DNA of 64,000 bases from Parascedosporium putredinis (lineage: Eukaryota > Ascomycota > Sordariomycetes > Microascales > Microascaceae). Location: NCBI GenBank assembly GCA_949357655.1, contig CASHTG010000015.1, forward strand, positions 3,100,001 to 3,164,000. Direction: 5' to 3'. Below the pieces are notes generated by a model. It was not told where the DNA came from. It did no database searches and saw only the letters and a program-made list of their open reading frames with translations. A program made the translations under genes and the position numbers. Numbering within the stretch: the first letter of the stretch is position 1; the number at the start of each line of letters is the position of its first letter. Positions 36,589 to 47,545 of this stretch are shown in pieces.

Positions 36589-38378
36589 TTACGCCTCATC
36601 GCGGCGCTCCCAGTGGATGTTGCAGGGCTCCAGGGGGCGCGAGAAGAGAGACTGGTAATCAGTGCCAACAATCGTCTTGCCACCATCGACGTTCTTGAAC
36701 TTGAAGGTCCTGACGACGTTGGCGACAAGGGTTTGCAGCTGAACGTTGGCAAAGTGTTCACCAATGCACCGATGCCTGCCGGCGCCAAAGGGGAGGTAGG
36801 GAGAACCGGCACCCTTGCTGACTAGGCCATAGCCGTAATCAATCTTTTCGTCGTCCTCCTCGGCCTCCTGGCGGACAATGGTGGGCGCGTTGGGAGAATC
36901 CTTCTCCCATCGGTGAGGGTCCCAGGCGTCGGGGCTGGGGAAGAACTGAGGATCCGAGGCAGAGAGACCGGGGGCCGAGAGGAGGGTGTGGCTGGTGGGA
37001 ATGACCCATTTGCTTCCGGGAACGGGCATGGGGCTCTTGACGGCCCTCATGATGGAGTGGATAGGGGCGTGCAGGCGGAGGGTCTCCTTGATGATGGCCT
37101 GGTTGAGGGGAAGCTTGGCGAGGTCCTCGTACTGCAGAGGGGGCAGGTCCTTGCCCAAAGCGCGAACCTGCTCCTGGTAGAGCTCTTCCATAATCTCAGG
37201 GTTTTGGGCGAGGCGGAGCATGATCCAAGAGCTGGTGGACGACGACGAGTGCTGACCAGCCATGAGCAGGGCAATCATCATGTGGGCAATCTCGTGGTCG
37301 GGAATTTTGATGCCATTCTTGTAGGTCGCGTTCATCAGGCGGCTCATGACATCGAGACCGTCAGTTCGGCCCTCATCGCGGCGTTTCTGGATGGTCTTCA
37401 TGTAGATGCTGGCAACGGTGCGCTGGGCGTGGTCTCGCTTCTTGTTCCAGGGAGAGGAGCCCAATGGAGAATGAAGTTGATGGCAGTGAAGCCCATGTCG
37501 AGGTCGTGATAGAGGTCGGCGAGGGACTCGTCGAACTGATCTCGGATTTCCTTGCCCTGCAGACTGTGAGAAGCGGTGAAGATGGTGACCTCGGCCATCG
37601 CCTTGGCGACGTTCATTGTACCCGACTTGGCCTTGTACGTAGACGTCGTACGGAAGTAGTTGTTGACCTCTTCCGTAATGATGGGGACGTAGCTGCGGAA
37701 GGCCTCGGTGGTAAGGGAACCCTTCATGAACTATCATTTGAGGGCAAACCACTGTTAGCATGCGAATAAAGACGAGGTTACAGGTGGCGCTTGAATGGGT
37801 GCGCGATGGCTTACCTTCTTCTGCTCCATGAGCTTCGCGTTGGGACAGTCATAGACGACGTCACGGCCAAAAACGGGTGTGGTCAGGACGGTGTAGATCT
37901 CCTCGGCGTTCACGTCGCGCAGCTTGCCGTTCAGGATGAAATCGTTGCCCTTGGTACCGAGACAGACAGTCATTTTCTTTCCGAGGAGGACAAAGGTGTA
38001 AACGTCGCCATGCTACAAAGGAGGGTGTCAGAGAGAGTTAGTACTCGTAGCTTAGGGTAATCCTCTTTCTGGGCCTTTTGCATCATTGCGCGTCGCAATC
38101 GGTTGGGGGCTTTTTCATGTCATGTCCACCTACCTTGGCTCGCATCTTCTTGAAGAACTTGGGAGGATCCATTCCATATTCCACAGTGCTTCCGATTAAG
38201 GGAAAAAATGGAACACCATGGGAGGCTCATTGGGATTGCTGAAGAATAGTTGCTTCAACACATTGAGGACAACGGCAAGGAAAATGAAAGCGACAAAGCT
38301 GACACCAACTTGAGAGCCGGTTCCCAGCTCCTGGAAGCGCTCCTGAAGAGGCTCAATGGCCTGTTGGAAAACGCCCAT
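36589..38378 (-). CDS. CYP51: Sterol 14-alpha-demethylase CYP51 (Erg11)
   Basis: Endoplasmic reticulum cytochrome P450 that removes the 14-alpha-methyl group of lanosterol or eburicol in ergosterol synthesis; target of azole fungicides. ATG 38378 opens MGVFQQAIEPLQERF, with a hydrophobic anchor VGVSFVAFIFLAVVLNVL. Exons are 38378-38134, 38012-37815 and 37730-36589. Signatures: B' region VFGRDVVYDCPN (the Tyr often altered in azole resistance is present), I-helix AGQHSSSSTSSW, K-helix ETLR (KETLRLHAPIHS), and heme loop FGAGRHRCIGEHFA with the proximal Cys. Single C deficits at about 38200 (creating a false TAA after FHFFP) and about 37451 split the frame. Ends RRDEA with TAA at 36589-36591. 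It looks closer to CYP51B than to CYP51A paralogues, by memory. Divergent from PCNA. Confidence 0.96.
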
Positions 38379-40599
38379 CGTGACCAAGAAAAAAGTTGTG
38401 GGCAGTCGAGACGAAGGGGAAGATGAGCGTTCCTATCAACAAGTCATGAAGCAAGAGAGAGAGGGAGGAAGAAATAATAATGGAGTGGCAGAGGATAGGG
38501 GAGAAAAGGCTTGAGTATCGGGGGAGGGAGAAGTTCTTAATATCGTCTAAATTTGCCTTGCCAAGTTTTGTTTTGGGGAGCGGTTCAAAAGTTCAAAAGT
38601 ACTTCGTACATTGCGTGGTCCCTGGTTGTATTTTCCTCGCATATTATTCCTCCGGATTATGAGTGGGCTCCCCAATTCGGTGTTTGGGGGTGGGATCAAT
38701 CGAATCAGATGTCAAAAGCTCTCGTTTTCGCCTTAACTACCGTAGACATAGAGGGCCTAGAATTAACTGGAGTAGTGTAATGTCAAATCTGGCGCCACTC
38801 CTCAAACCTTTCTTACTCCTGCAAGCATTGTCAATTGTTCGAGGTACATCTGGATCTAAGAAATCTCGGAAAGGGGCTTGTTGGTCTCGAACTAAGAATC
38901 TTCAGCTGGGGGTGCTCTAATTTAGAGGGTACATCAAGTAATTGATTCACTAAAATCAGGGTACTGTTCACTATAACTGACCTCCAGCTCCCAAAGAAAA
39001 TTTTACGCTCGCATTGAACCATTTGAACTCCTGGGCATTGTCCTTCCAGGCTTCGAAATAACTCAGGGGACACAGCCAATAGGATCACATTCGTATTCGT
39101 ATCTAGACCCACCTTTCCGAAAGCATCTTTCGATCTTAGCCTCTGCTGCTTGCAATCGCCTGCCATCGCATTGGCTCATCGTTCCATCATGAGATGAGGA
39201 GCTCTAACCAAAGACTGGTCTTTTGACAAGACTCCGGTACACCGCTCGAGATCTGTATTGGACCCTGGGCCTTTCTTAGGCCAGCTCCGGATGCGAGGTT
39301 GTTGATGCGAAGCGGGGCACCCCCTTCTGTGTTTCCGCTGGGTATCCGTTCCCGCACTACGTAATCGGCGCCTGCATTGACCAAACCCGAACACGATCGC
39401 GACTTCACCTCTTGGCTCGCGAAAAGAGCTTTGAGGCTGCCACAGTCATTTGAGGCACCTTGAAGTAGCAATCTTTCACATCTTTCGGACTGGTCGGTCG
39501 GCAATACACCAGGCATCAGCCTTCACTCTCAATGAGCCTGGTCCATTTGCCCACTCTTTGGTCAAATCCACCACTCTTGCTGGGCCATCATCCCTGATTC
39601 CCATGCATGCAAATGTGCCAAAGCTTGTTTGCAAGTCTCGTAGTCGGAAAGCCTTGCCCATCCGGCGACTCTGGAGGCCCGCGACCAATCGCTTGTTGTA
39701 AACCATTTCAGGGTCGTCGCACGATAGATTGGCCCGGCTGCCTCTGGCCTGGCCCCGCCGGCAGCTTTGACTAGGTACGTTTCCTCTTTCGAGGAAGAAC
39801 CATGATGGAAAGAAGGCTCGGGTGTGGAGGGAGTTCAGAGTCGTCAAGGAGTGATGGAACGGAATGTCCCGCGCATGGAGCACAGCGTGGGGGATTCTTG
39901 ACAAAAACAGAAGATAGGGCAGCGAACGGTCTCAAATCCACATTATTAGATGCGTCTCGTGGCACCCCGTAGACCAGTCCGTCGATCGCTGTTAATATCA
40001 GCGCTCGTGTCTCTCCAAACCGATACTCATGGCAGTATGATGACCTCAAGCACACATCAATTATATATGGCTTTTCACGTACACTCTGGCTTGGGAACAG
40101 GGAGATTATTCACGCTGAACAGTGTTAGTTTAAAATTTGGGACGACCTATGTTGAACCAGCCTCTTTTCTTAGTCAGTGCTTTCGCCGCTCAGGGCAAGC
40201 AGTCAGCCACACCAGACCTGAAGCCCTGCCTGCCCCGCGTTGTGGGTTTAATTGAATCGACGCGTCTTCGCGTCTCTGCGCCCCCGCTCCTTCAGCCATC
40301 CGCCGCTGCTGCCCCGAAAAGAAAGGCCTTTGTTCGTTTGTGCACGCTTCTTCCTCCTCCTCCATCCTCCTCTTCAATTATTTTCCATTCCCACCGTTTC
40401 ACCACACCTATCCACCTACCGTGAGCTCCTTTTTGTCTTACTCCTCCTATCTTCTTTCATCGAAACCTTCGCCAGCTCAACCCCTCCTTTTTCGAGACAG
40501 TATGTGGCCCCTCGCTCAACCTCACCGCACACTTCCAAGTGCGGAGCAGCGGTTTCCCCGACGTCCCTAGAAACTAACCATTAAAGCAATCTTGCAGCC
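38379..40599. other. Divergent promoter region, CYP51 / PCNA
   Basis: 2.2 kb with no recognised gene. It contains AAGTACTTCGTACAT near 38597-38611, also found at 52291, and a perfect ACGCGT at 40260-40265. A pyrimidine-rich leader ends in TCTTGCAG just before the PCNA ATG, consistent with a 5' UTR intron acceptor. Confidence 0.5.
40260..40265. promoter_or_regulatory. MCB-type element (ACGCGT) upstream of PCNA
   Basis: A perfect MluI cell-cycle box lies 335 bases before the PCNA ATG, followed closely by TTCGCGTC. In yeasts MBF binds such sites to drive G1/S genes. The role here is inferred. Confidence 0.45.
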
Positions 40600-41509
40600 A
40601 TGCTTGAGGCACGATTGGAACAGGCTAATGTCCTGAAGAAGGTCGTTGATGCCATCAAAGATCTTGTCCAGGACTGCAACTTCGATTGCAATGACTCCGG
40701 AATCGCTCTCCAGGCTATGGACAACAGCCATGTTGCCCTCGTTTCCATGATGCTCAAGGCCGAGGCTTTCTCTCCTTATCGATGTGACCGGAATATCGCG
40801 CTTGGCGTCAACCTTAGCTCCCTGACCAGGGTTCTACGCGCCGCTCAGAACGAGGACATCCTAACCGTCAAGGCCGATGACGCCGCGGATGCCCTCAACC
40901 TTGTATTCGAGAGCAGCGAGAACGATCGCATTAGCGAGTATGACTTGAAGCTCATGGACATTGACCAGGAGCACCTGGGCATCCCTGAGACCGAATACGC
41001 CGCTACCGTCTCTATGCCCTCTAGCGAGTTCAGGAGAATTTGCACCGACCTAATGGCCATGTCCGATTCAGGTAAATCGTGCCCCTCTCCCGCATTGGCT
41101 TCCTTATCCTTTTGCTAAAAATAATCTTCTACATTTTAGTCACGCTCGATGCTAGCAAGGACGGGATCAAGTTCTCGAGCGCCGGAGATATCGGCAACGG
41201 ATCCGTCACTCTTAGGAGCCACACAAACATGGACAAGCCCGAGTTGAATGTAAACATCGAGTTGACCGAGCCCGTCTCCCTCACTTTCTCGCTCAAGTAC
41301 CTCGTCAACTTCTGCAAGGCCTCTGCCCTCTCCCCTCACGTCAAGGTCTGCCTCTCCAACGAGGTACCCCTTCTAGTCGAGTATAATCTTTCCGGAACCA
41401 GTTACCTCCGCTTCTATCTCGCACCCAAGGTATGTGTTGACAGAGATCCCGGTCTAATAGGAGCACAGTTTTGCTAACAGTCTTGCAGATTGGCGATGAG
41501 GAGAGCTAA
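40600..41509 (+). CDS. PCNA: Proliferating cell nuclear antigen (sliding clamp)
   Basis: Homotrimeric ring that tethers DNA polymerases and repair factors to DNA. Exons 40600-41071, 41140-41429 and 41489-41509 give 260 residues, normal for PCNA, with no frame break at all. Start MLEARLEQANVLKKVVDAIK; domain 1 includes the DNA-facing DLVQDCNFDCNDSGIALQAM; the interdomain loop lies around LMDIDQEHLGIPE; domain 2 has YLVNFCKASALSPHV and YLRFYLAPKIGDEES at the end. Introns (41072-41139, 41430-41488) are short with GT-AG ends, the second with a GCTAACAG branch area. This is one of few conserved genes here left intact, useful as an internal control for error density. Probably cell-cycle regulated through the upstream ACGCGT. 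Followed by pyridoxal kinase on the same strand. Confidence 0.97.
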
Positions 41510-42194
41510 AGGATGAAGTCGCGTAATGAGACCAAGAACAATATGCCGGGGCCTTCACTCAACCACACTGTAGAATTTGAAGGATAGAATAGTGAGATAA
41601 AACCAGGAGATAATGATGGCCATTGATGAGAAGTGGAGATGAGATGAGAAAAATACAATACCCTCTTTACAAGTATTTTTCCTTTAAGAAAGAGGTTCAT
41701 TTGTTATGCTGTATGTGGGTAGAGATACATGTGGGTGGTGTCTGTCTAGCATTGAAGCCTCTTATCTGACGCCGCTTGATACAGCTGGTTGTCGAATCAA
41801 GTAGGCCTCTGCCAGGTGGCAGGCTCAGTGATGAGACAGTGTCCCACTTCAGGATTAGCGTGGGGTACTTGTGATCCAGCAATGACTCTATCAAGTCTCA
41901 CCCTTGGAATGACTGTGATGGTTGTCACGGATGTCTGATTAGGTGAAAACAAAAACCCTCTCTCTCCGTCTTGGCCGGGTTCTGGAGGACTTTCGTGTTA
42001 TGGTTTCTTCTGTCGTTAACGCTTGCGCCGTAATAGAGATCCTTCCACTGAACATTCGTTTCTTTTGTTTTAGCCTCGGAAGGCTCACCCACCAACTGCT
42101 GCTTAGAGGTGGGGCTTGGGGAGACCGACACTGGAGGATTTCGCAACGGTCCTGGACTTGATCCCTTTAACTTACTTAGTAAACCCTCAACTTC
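41510..42194. other. Intergenic, PCNA to pyridoxal kinase
   Basis: 685 bases containing the PCNA 3' region and the kinase promoter. No further gene seen. Confidence 0.5.
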
Positions 42195-43507
42195 ATGATG
42201 GATGAGTTTCCGGTGCCAGAAACCCGTGTCCTCGCTATTGCTAGCCATGTAAGGTTATGTTGGAGGAGAAATCAGAACTAAACGCTAACCTTCCCATAGG
42301 TGGTCTCTGGGTTCGTTTATCTTTCCTAATAAACAGCATCTGCTTGCTTCTATGCCTTTGGAAGTGGTCCATCCGGTTAACAGTCATAGGCATGTTGGTA
42401 ACAAGATTGCCGTATTCGTACTCCAGTCGCTCGGCTGCGATGTCGCAGCATTGAACACCGTTCAATTCAGTAAGTCTGGAGAAAACCCCGCCCCCAAGGC
42501 CTATCGCGATGCTGACCTAGGGCGAACCTAGGTAATCACACAGGGTACGGGCAATGGAAGGGCTCCCGCGTATCGGCAGAAGAGATAACCGATCTCTACA
42601 CGGGACTAAGGCAATCATATCTTGATGAGTTTGATATGATGTTAACAGGGTATATCCCTGGGGCCCCAGCCGTCAACGCCGTAGGCGCCATCGCCCAGGA
42701 ACTTCAGGCCAAGACGAAATCCGCGCCCGGAACCTTCTTCTGGGTTCTTGACCCCGTCATGGGAGATAATGGCAGGCTGTACGTAGCCGAGGATGTCGTA
42801 CCGGCCTACCGCTCCCTTATCCCGTTCGCGGATCTAATCCTGCCCAACCAATTTGAAGCTGAGTATGTTTGGGCCAAACCCACCAGACAAGTCTGTCCGT
42901 GGACAAAGCACAAGCTAACTCTTTTTTACAAAAGACTACTCTCCGAAGTCAAAATTAACGACATGGACACGTTGAAACAGGCTATCCGCACAATGCATGA
43001 CAAGTTCGGCGTCCCCACATAATCATCACCTCCGTCAATCTTGAAAACAGCGGCCCGACACCTACTAGTCTCTGCGTCGTCGGCTCAACCATGACGACCG
43101 ACTGCAAGGCGCGCTTATTTAAGATCCAATTTCCCGCCATAGATTGCTACTTCAGCGGCACAGGAGACATGTTTGGGGCGCTGGCGGTTGTTAGGATGCG
43201 GGAGGCCGTTTGCAATACGCCTGATCTGCTCCGGGTATCTTCCTGGGTCAGCGATGACTCAGTTGATGCGCTTGACCTTCCACTTGCTAGGGCCGCTGAA
43301 AAGGTTTTGGGCAGTATGCATGAAGTCCTGTCAAAAACTGCGGAAGGGATGAAGTCAACGATAGCAGCAAGTTCTGAACTCCAGAATGATGGCTCGGACG
43401 CCAGTCAGGCCCGCGTAGCCAAGTCTAAAGCTGCGGAACTGCGACTTGTGAGGAACCTGACTTGCTTACGGCAGCCTACGCAACGTTTCAAAGCTACACA
43501 TATCTAA
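42195..43507 (+). CDS. Pyridoxal/pyridoxine kinase (Bud16-like)
   Basis: ATP-dependent kinase that phosphorylates B6 vitamers in the salvage route to pyridoxal 5'-phosphate. Exons: 42195-42248, an 11-base microexon 42300-42310, 42390-42479, 42532-42862 and 42935-43507. Joined, they read VLAIASHVVSGHVGNK, then ALNTVQFSNHTGYGQWKG, WVLDPVMGDNG (substrate and metal site), ADLILPNQFEAELLSEV and the phosphate-binding FSGTGDMFGALAVV with its catalytic Asp. One C is missing in the CCCC run at 43013-43016, giving a false TAA after FGVPT; the true reading continues HIIITSVNLE. The C-terminus (KSKAAELRLVRNL) is typical of fungal members. Start and end are reasonably sure. Convergent with dUTPase. Confidence 0.92.
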
Positions 43508-43770
43508 GTATCAAAGGAGTGTTTTCTGTATCCGATTTATAAGCAGGGGAATTATACACGATATCACATATAGAGAGGTGTCACAAGATTTTCGTGGCCT
43601 CAAGATACTCGACATATATCTAATATCATAAACATTTTCTTGTATTGCCGTGACTTTGGGGACCGGGCTTAGATCACCCGGGTTCTTCGTGGGCCCTTGC
43701 CGTATTTAAATTCTCTTTCCTTGTCCATTTTTTCCCTTTTTGATTAACTGAAGCCACCGGGTAGGGCTGC

Positions 43771-44447
43771 CTAGCCGGTGCTACCAAACCCACCGGCGCC
43801 TCGGACGCTTTCCTCGAGATCTTGAACCTCGACGACTTCAGGGTTCCAGATACGCTCAATTACAAGCTGAGCGATGCGGTCACCCTCCTTGACCTGGAAA
43901 TCTTCCTCGCTATGATTGAAGAGGAGAACCTTTACCTGGCCACGGTAATCGGCGTCGATAACGCCTGCGCCGGTATCAATGAAATTCTTCGACGCAAGAC
44001 CAGATCTTGGTGCGATGCGGCCATCTGTGGGTTTAAACACCGTCAGTGTCTACTACATACGTACACTCAAAGGAGGAAAAAGACTGCGGCGATCGTGAAG
44101 CGTTAAGCGCCAGATCTCCCAGACAGCGAGCGATAACATACACGTGCCGGCTGGGACAGCCATGCTAATATCTGTATCTACAAGGGCTTTCCCCTTGCAG
44201 GAATAGTAGTCTCCTTCGACGCGTAAAGATCGTAGCCAGCGGCAAGGGCCGATCCGCGCGTAGGCAGCCGCGCCTTGTCGGAGAGCTTCTTGATTAGAAG
44301 GGGCGGGATCTGCTCCATTGTGGGTGCACTGGCTTTTGCGTCGGGCTTTTCGCTGGTGACGGGTAGAACACGGTCTACGAGGTCAGCGGTTTTTACTCTC
44401 TTGGCCGGCGGAGATACAGGGGGCGAGGCGGTGGGTGGTGCGGTCAT
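43771..44447 (-). CDS. DUT1: dUTP diphosphatase (dUTPase)
   Basis: Hydrolyses dUTP to dUMP, limiting uracil in DNA and feeding thymidylate synthesis. All five trimeric-dUTPase motifs are present: I around AAGYDLYASKE, II PRSGLA, III GVIDADYRGQVKVLLFNH, IV GDRIAQLVIER and V RGAGGFGSTG at the C-terminus, just before the TAG at 43771-43773. An intron (44025-44141) falls within the Tyr codon of GTYGRIAPRSG. One base is missing near 44197, in or beside the GGGGAAA run on the coding strand, giving a false TAG after KPL. The first convenient ATG is 44447 (MTAPPTASPPVSPPAK), but the frame stays open upstream to 44726, so a longer, possibly mitochondrial form is conceivable. Convergent with pyridoxal kinase, divergent from the KH gene. 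Confidence 0.94.
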
Positions 44448-46047
44448 GGTGTTGAAGGCGGGGCTTCTTCTTTGGTGATGGTATGGCGGGGGCTTCACTG
44501 GAGGCGGTGACGCGACAGGTCGTGGAGTGGACGCGATTCTCCTCTTCCTGAAGTGGCTGGCCGAATTGGCCAATGAGGTCTTTTTCACAGATTGCTTATC
44601 CCCAACTGCCGGCAAGTGCCACCCAGGAAAACGCAGCCTCAGTCGTTCCTTTCCCATGCGTGGATTTAAGCTCCTCAAAAGGCAGGGGCACTGGTGGACG
44701 GGCCTCTTTTGCCTCTCCTCAGGCAAGGAGGGCAGGCATAACCGAACGAAGGCGCCCAGATGGAAGGATCCTATGCTGAGGCGGCGCCTTTACCGAGATC
44801 GTCGTCAAGGGGCCAGCCTGATTCCGATCTAGTATACTTCCGCTTCATTGATGGCAACAACGGGGCGTTTCCTTCCCAGAACAGTGCTTCCGTATCAGGT
44901 ACCGCGTGCCCAGGGCTACCTCAGTGCTGGAGCACGTCGATTGAGGCTTGATTCCAGGTCCAGGCTGCGTGCCGATTGCAGGGCGGAATGAAATTTAGTC
45001 AGCTCAAACAGTGTATATACTGTATACAGTTCATCCAATCTTCGGAAACAAGTGTGTGGCTTGGACGGAATGTTTCAAGATTGTTTGTTCGCACAGTGTC
45101 CTTTTCCAGTCATACAGGTGCGAGGGTAGCTCTCCCTTTGACCTAATATTTGGGGGTGATCCGCGAAGGACAAGTTTCAACCCTTTCTCTCTCCTCGTTT
45201 TCAAACTTCTTCCGAGACGCCATCGCCCCCTTCAATCCATCGTTGCTTGTCAGATCAACCTATCGAGGAGTCGCGTTTCCATCATTTCCCTCGTTTTCTT
45301 TCATCTTCCCCCTGCACTTTTGCGATTTCTTGCCCAAATTTCGTTTCCGTCCTTTCTCCGATTGGTTTCGCTGGTTGGGAGAAAACTTGCGACAACGATT
45401 CGCTCCCTTGTCCGACCTTTATAAAAATTTATCGGTCGACTTTTATCCACATTCAGGCAACTTTTTCACCCAGCTACCTTTTCATCCAACTTTTTGACTC
45501 AGGGCGATATTGAGGGAAGGTTGAAAATACCCCAAGATTCGGGTAACTGTGGCAAAGCCCAAAAAGGTTTGACTCTTTGGCAACCTGTAGCGCCGTGCTT
45601 TTACTCCGCGCCCACAACCTCTGCTTTTCCTTCCATCACTTCCTACCACAATACTTCCGCGTTCATTCCGCTTCATCTTTCCCGAGACCGGATTTATCTT
45701 CACAATCATCGACGCGCGAGCATCACGAAGGACTGGGCCCCTAGCCTCTCGACATCCGTTCACCGTAGAAGCCAAAGCAACCAAGCCACTTCACCGATCC
45801 TCCCGATCCTGTGTGTCTCCCTCTTCTCGGCACGTCATTTCACAGCCATCACCCTCCCTTCGCGGCAACTTCTTGGGTGTACATACTTTTTTCCCTTAAA
45901 AGAGATACCGAATACAAGCACAGAAAAGATCTGGTTGAAGCATTTCTTCCGCTCGACTAAACCATCAAGTAAACGCTTGGACGGTCCATTTTTGTGAACA
46001 GTTAGCATTCAGTTTGGCTTGGAGATCTCGCGATATCAAAGTCCATC
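44448..46047. other. Divergent promoter, dUTPase / KH protein
   Basis: 1.6 kb without a recognised gene, apart from the open upstream extension of dUTPase (to 44726). An ACGCGA lies at 44531-44536. The final 800 bases are pyrimidine-rich, as expected of a long 5' leader. Confidence 0.45.
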
Positions 46048-47545
46048 ATGTCAGCCTCCCCACGCAACCAACCCAATCCGCCAAGCGGCCCCTCGAGGAG
46101 CCTTCGTCGCCGTCGCGCGCAACGGATCAGCCCGATGCTAAGCGCCCTGCGTTGGACAAGGTAGTCAAGCACGACGAGGAGATCGAACTTGCTCCTCAAC
46201 CCGACCAGAATGGCAGCTCGTCTCCCGAACAAGACCCTGCGGAAAGGACCAATGGGGTGAACTCTGAAGATCAAGTAGATGCTGCTGCCGGTGACTCTTC
46301 TGATGGCAAGACCGCAGGCTCATTGACTGGGCCGGGTCCATCAAGCGGAGTTCCTGCCAATGCCAATGACGAGACCGCCTGGATTCACATCAGGGCCGTC
46401 ATCTCTAGCCCCGAAGCTGCCACCATCATCGGAAAGGGCGGCGAGAACGTTTCAAACATTCGAAAGCTGTCGGGTGCCAAGTGCACCGTAAGCGACTACC
46501 AGAAGGGCGCGGTCGAGCGTATCCTGACCGTCAGCGGTGTTGTGGATGCTGCTGCCAAGGTAAGTCATGGCGGATGTTATAGCAAGGGGATAGTGGTATG
46601 ACTTGACGCTAACTTTACTATCAAGGCCTTTGGTTTGATTATCCGCACACTCAACAACGAGAACCTTAACGAGCCGTCCTCATCGACCTCCAAGACTTAC
46701 CCGCTTCGTCTTCTCATCCCACACATTCTCATCGGCTCCATCATTGGAAAGGGTGGCGCACGAATTCGAGAGATTCAAGAGGCTTCTGGAGCTCGCCTCA
46801 ACGCCTCCGACTCATGCCTTCCTCTCTCATCCGAACGTTCCCTCGTCGTCATGGGTGTCGCGGATGCTGTCCACATTGCGACATACTACGTTGGTAGCAC
46901 CCTTCTCGAGCAACTGAAGGAGCGCTTTGGTGGCCCAGCAGCATCTGCTTATGCTACTAGGAGTGGTGGCCCGGCCGGCGCTGTCCCAGGTGGAATGCAG
47001 GTCGTGCCGTACTGCCCTCAGCCCGCGAGTGGTGGATATGGAAACCGTGAGAACTACCCTCGGCGCCACGATGCCCGAGCGCATCACATGGCTCCCGGTC
47101 CCTATCCTCAGCAGTACCCTGCCCACCCCACCCACCACAACCCTGCGGTACCTGTCCACTATGGCGGCGGACCTCAAGCCGGCGCATATGGTGCGGCGGC
47201 CCCGCACGTTCCGCTCCACGCCGCTCCTCACGCCGCCGCACCTACCCCGGTGGGCCTCAGGGTCAGCCCATGCACGGTGCCGTGCCAGGTGGCTCGTTGA
47301 CCCAACAGATCTACATTCCCAATGATATGGTTGGTGCTATCATTGGTAAGGGAGGATCTAAGATCAATGAGATCCGGCAGATGAGCGGCAGTGTCATCAA
47401 GATCAACGAGCCCCAGGACAACACCAACGAGCGTCTCGTCACGATCTCTGGAACGGAAGAGTGCAATCGCATCGCCCTCTACCTGCTCTATAACCGCCTA
47501 GGCGAAACTCACAACAAGCATGCCGACGAGAGGCGGCCGTTTTAA
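46048..47545 (+). CDS. Three-KH-domain RNA-binding protein (PCBP/Pbp2/Rnc1-like)
   Basis: Poly(C)-binding-type protein expected to bind mRNA and affect its stability or translation. ATG 46048 (MSASP) with a Pro/Glu-rich start. KH1 near 46380-46560 has IIGKGGENV, KH2 near 46690-46920 has IIGKGGARI, and KH3 near 47300-47510 has IIGKGGSKI; all three GXXG loops are intact. An intron at 46560-46625 falls at the end of KH1. A Gly/Pro/His/Tyr-rich, low-complexity linker separates KH2 and KH3 (47000-47270). Two one-base deficits: a CCCC run at about 46061, right after the start, and a GGG run at about 47253. The layout of two close KHs then a distant third matches S. pombe Rnc1 and animal PCBPs. Ends ADERRPF with TAA at 47543-47545. 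Convergent with the ABM-type gene. Confidence 0.9.

Noticed and set aside
39476..39904. 143-codon minus-strand frame in the CYP51/PCNA spacer
   Set aside because: No domain or homology recognised and no supporting splice context.
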